NCBI GenBank assembly: GCA_022560215.1
Contig: JADFTO010000010.1
Location: 1-22,395 of the forward strand
Origin: Pseudomonadota bacterium
Lineage (GTDB): Bacteria; Pseudomonadota; Alphaproteobacteria; Rhodospirillales; 2-02-FULL-58-16
DNA length: 22,395 nt
Direction of reading: 5' to 3'
Both the position numbers and the translations under genes were made by a program. The notes under the pieces are model-generated. The model made no database searches. It was given only the letters and a program-made list of their open reading frames with translations, and had not been told where the DNA came from. Of this stretch, positions 21,422 to 22,395 are shown piece by piece; position 1 is the first letter of the stretch, and every line of letters starts with the position of its first letter.

Positions 21422-22395
21422 ATGCAAGGAATTCGGTCGTATCTCCCCCTTTGGTTCATGCTGCCGGCGTCGGTGGCGGTGACCCTGTTCTTCGTGATCC
21501 CGGTGATCATGACCTTCGTCTTCAGCTTCACGACGATGAGTTCCGATACCGGCATCCTCGGCAACCGCTACGTGGTCAGCGAAGCGACCATACGAACCCT
21601 CAAGGGCGGCGGCATGGACGCGGCCCTGTTGCAGAAGCTGGGCAGCAGCGTCTTCGTCTTCGATGACAGGGGGCTGGCGGCGCTACGCAACAGCGCCCTG
21701 AAGCCGGCAGTGGTGAAGGAGATCGAGGAGAAGCTGTCCGGAAAGGTCTATGCCACTGAGAAACAACTTTTCGCCGCCCTGAGGGGGCTGAATAACCGCC
21801 CCCGCTCGTTCAAGGACCGCAAAGCGGTTTCGAAATCCGTCGTGCAGACTCTGAAGAACCGCGAGTTTTTTTCGGAGCAGGGTTTACGCGCCGGCCTTAC
21901 CTCGATCGGGGTCGAGGTCACGGACGACGTGTTCGACAGCCTGCTCGATGCGGCGAACACGAGCTGGAAATGGACCACGGGCAACTACTCGGAACTGATG
22001 GCCAGCGACTTCACGGTGAAGATACTGGCCAACACCGCGTTTTATGTGGTTCTTACGTTGTTCTTCAACGTCGGTTTAGCGCTGTTGCTGGCGCTGGCCA
22101 CCTTCTACATGCCGTCGGGACAGTCCAAGTTCTTCCGCGCCGTGTGGCTGATCCCGCGCGTCAGCCCCTCGGTGATCTATATCATGCTGTGGAGATGGCT
22201 TAGCTACGACAACGGCTTCATCAGCTACGTCCTCGGTTTCTTCGGGGTGGAGCCGGAAAATTGGCTGAACGAGTTTCCCTGGACCTTCGTCATCCTGGCC
22301 AACGGTTTCGTCGGCGCCTCCATGGGCATGATCATCTTCGCCAGCGCCGTGCTCGCCATACCCGCCGACGTGCTGCACGCGGCCGAGGTCGACGG
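21422..22395 (+). CDS. MalF-like ABC importer permease, partial, with large extracytoplasmic insertion
   Basis: Open to the right edge; 324 codons are visible. Residues 8-38 form the first membrane helix (FMLPASVAVTLFFVIPVIMTFVF). About 150 residues without a membrane segment follow (40-190; charged, with VFVFDDRGLAALRN and DDVFDSLLDAANTSWKWTTGNYSELM). Then come the conserved LANTAFYVVLTLFFNVGLALLLAL helix, AVWLIPRVSPSVIYIMLWRWL, and the beginning of the EAA loop (DVLHAAEVDG), which contacts the ATPase. The insertion occupies the topological position of the periplasmic P2 loop in E. coli MalF, which binds maltose-binding protein, though I see no sequence match. The ATG at 21422 has GAGGGAA upstream; a duplicated ATG at 21401 is in frame. 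Further permease and ATPase genes are expected beyond the window. Confidence 0.85.
   Translation, partial: MQGIRSYLPLWFMLPASVAVTLFFVIPVIMTFVFSFTTMSSDTGILGNRYVVSEATIRTLKGGGMDAALLQKLGSSVFVFDDRGLAALRNSALKPAVVKEIEEKLSGKVYATEKQLFAALRGLNNRPRSFKDRKAVSKSVVQTLKNREFFSEQGLRAGLTSIGVEVTDDVFDSLLDAANTSWKWTTGNYSELMASDFTVKILANTAFYVVLTLFFNVGLALLLALATFYMPSGQSKFFRAVWLIPRVSPSVIYIMLWRWLSYDNGFISYVLGFFGVEPENWLNEFPWTFVILANGFVGASMGMIIFASAVLAIPADVLHAAEVD

Overview
The window is GC-rich, densely packed chromosomal DNA. The gene families, the codon use and the short palindromic repeats between genes suggest an alphaproteobacterium, most likely of the Rhodospirillales. That placement is inferred from family resemblance, not from a marker gene. 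Nearly all genes lie on the plus strand. The exceptions are an msrA/TPR pair at 8205-10376. I see no phage, insertion sequence or CRISPR array.

Layout. Positions 1-6212 are the end of a surface-polysaccharide locus: the tail of a Gfo/Idh/MocA-type oxidoreductase, an FkbM-type methyltransferase, a membrane polyprenol-phosphate sugar-1-phosphate transferase, a GT4 glycosyltransferase, a sugar-nucleotide reductase/epimerase and a WbpM-type membrane 4,6-dehydratase. The last four are linked by overlapping stop/start codons and resemble the WbpL/WbpV-WbpK/WbpM module that makes and loads QuiNAc or FucNAc to start O-antigen chains. purH follows at 6238. A roughly 400-bp intergenic region full of inverted repeats separates purH from the convergent msrA. 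Upstream of msrA in the same minus-strand operon is a protein with an N-terminal cyclic-nucleotide-binding-like domain and C-terminal TPR-like repeats.

Divergent from that operon is a PagL-type lipid A deacylase, followed by an ABC-2 permease with no ATPase gene in sight, then argD-argF behind a near-consensus promoter. After these come a small lipoprotein gene, ETF-ubiquinone oxidoreductase, a 124-bp palindromic intergenic element, a TPR lipoprotein overlapping ispE, and tRNA-Gln(TTG). The right end opens a carbohydrate-type ABC importer operon with a strong promoter. It encodes a 32-codon signal-peptide-only ORF, a substrate-binding protein with an uncleaved-looking membrane anchor, and a MalF-like permease cut off by the window edge that carries an extracytoplasmic insertion of about 150 residues.

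The most unusual observations are: (a) the tethered binding protein together with the permease insertion and the coupled signal-peptide micro-ORF; (b) every TTA leucine codon found in 282-21269, outside the micro-ORF, lies in the context CTTA(A/G)GG, and non-palindromic CTTAGG sites are all on one strand; (c) two families of intergenic palindromes, one with a stem preserved by a wobble change; (d) the unassigned cNMP-like/TPR protein. No single feature proves a new system; the importer at the right edge is the best candidate for follow-up.
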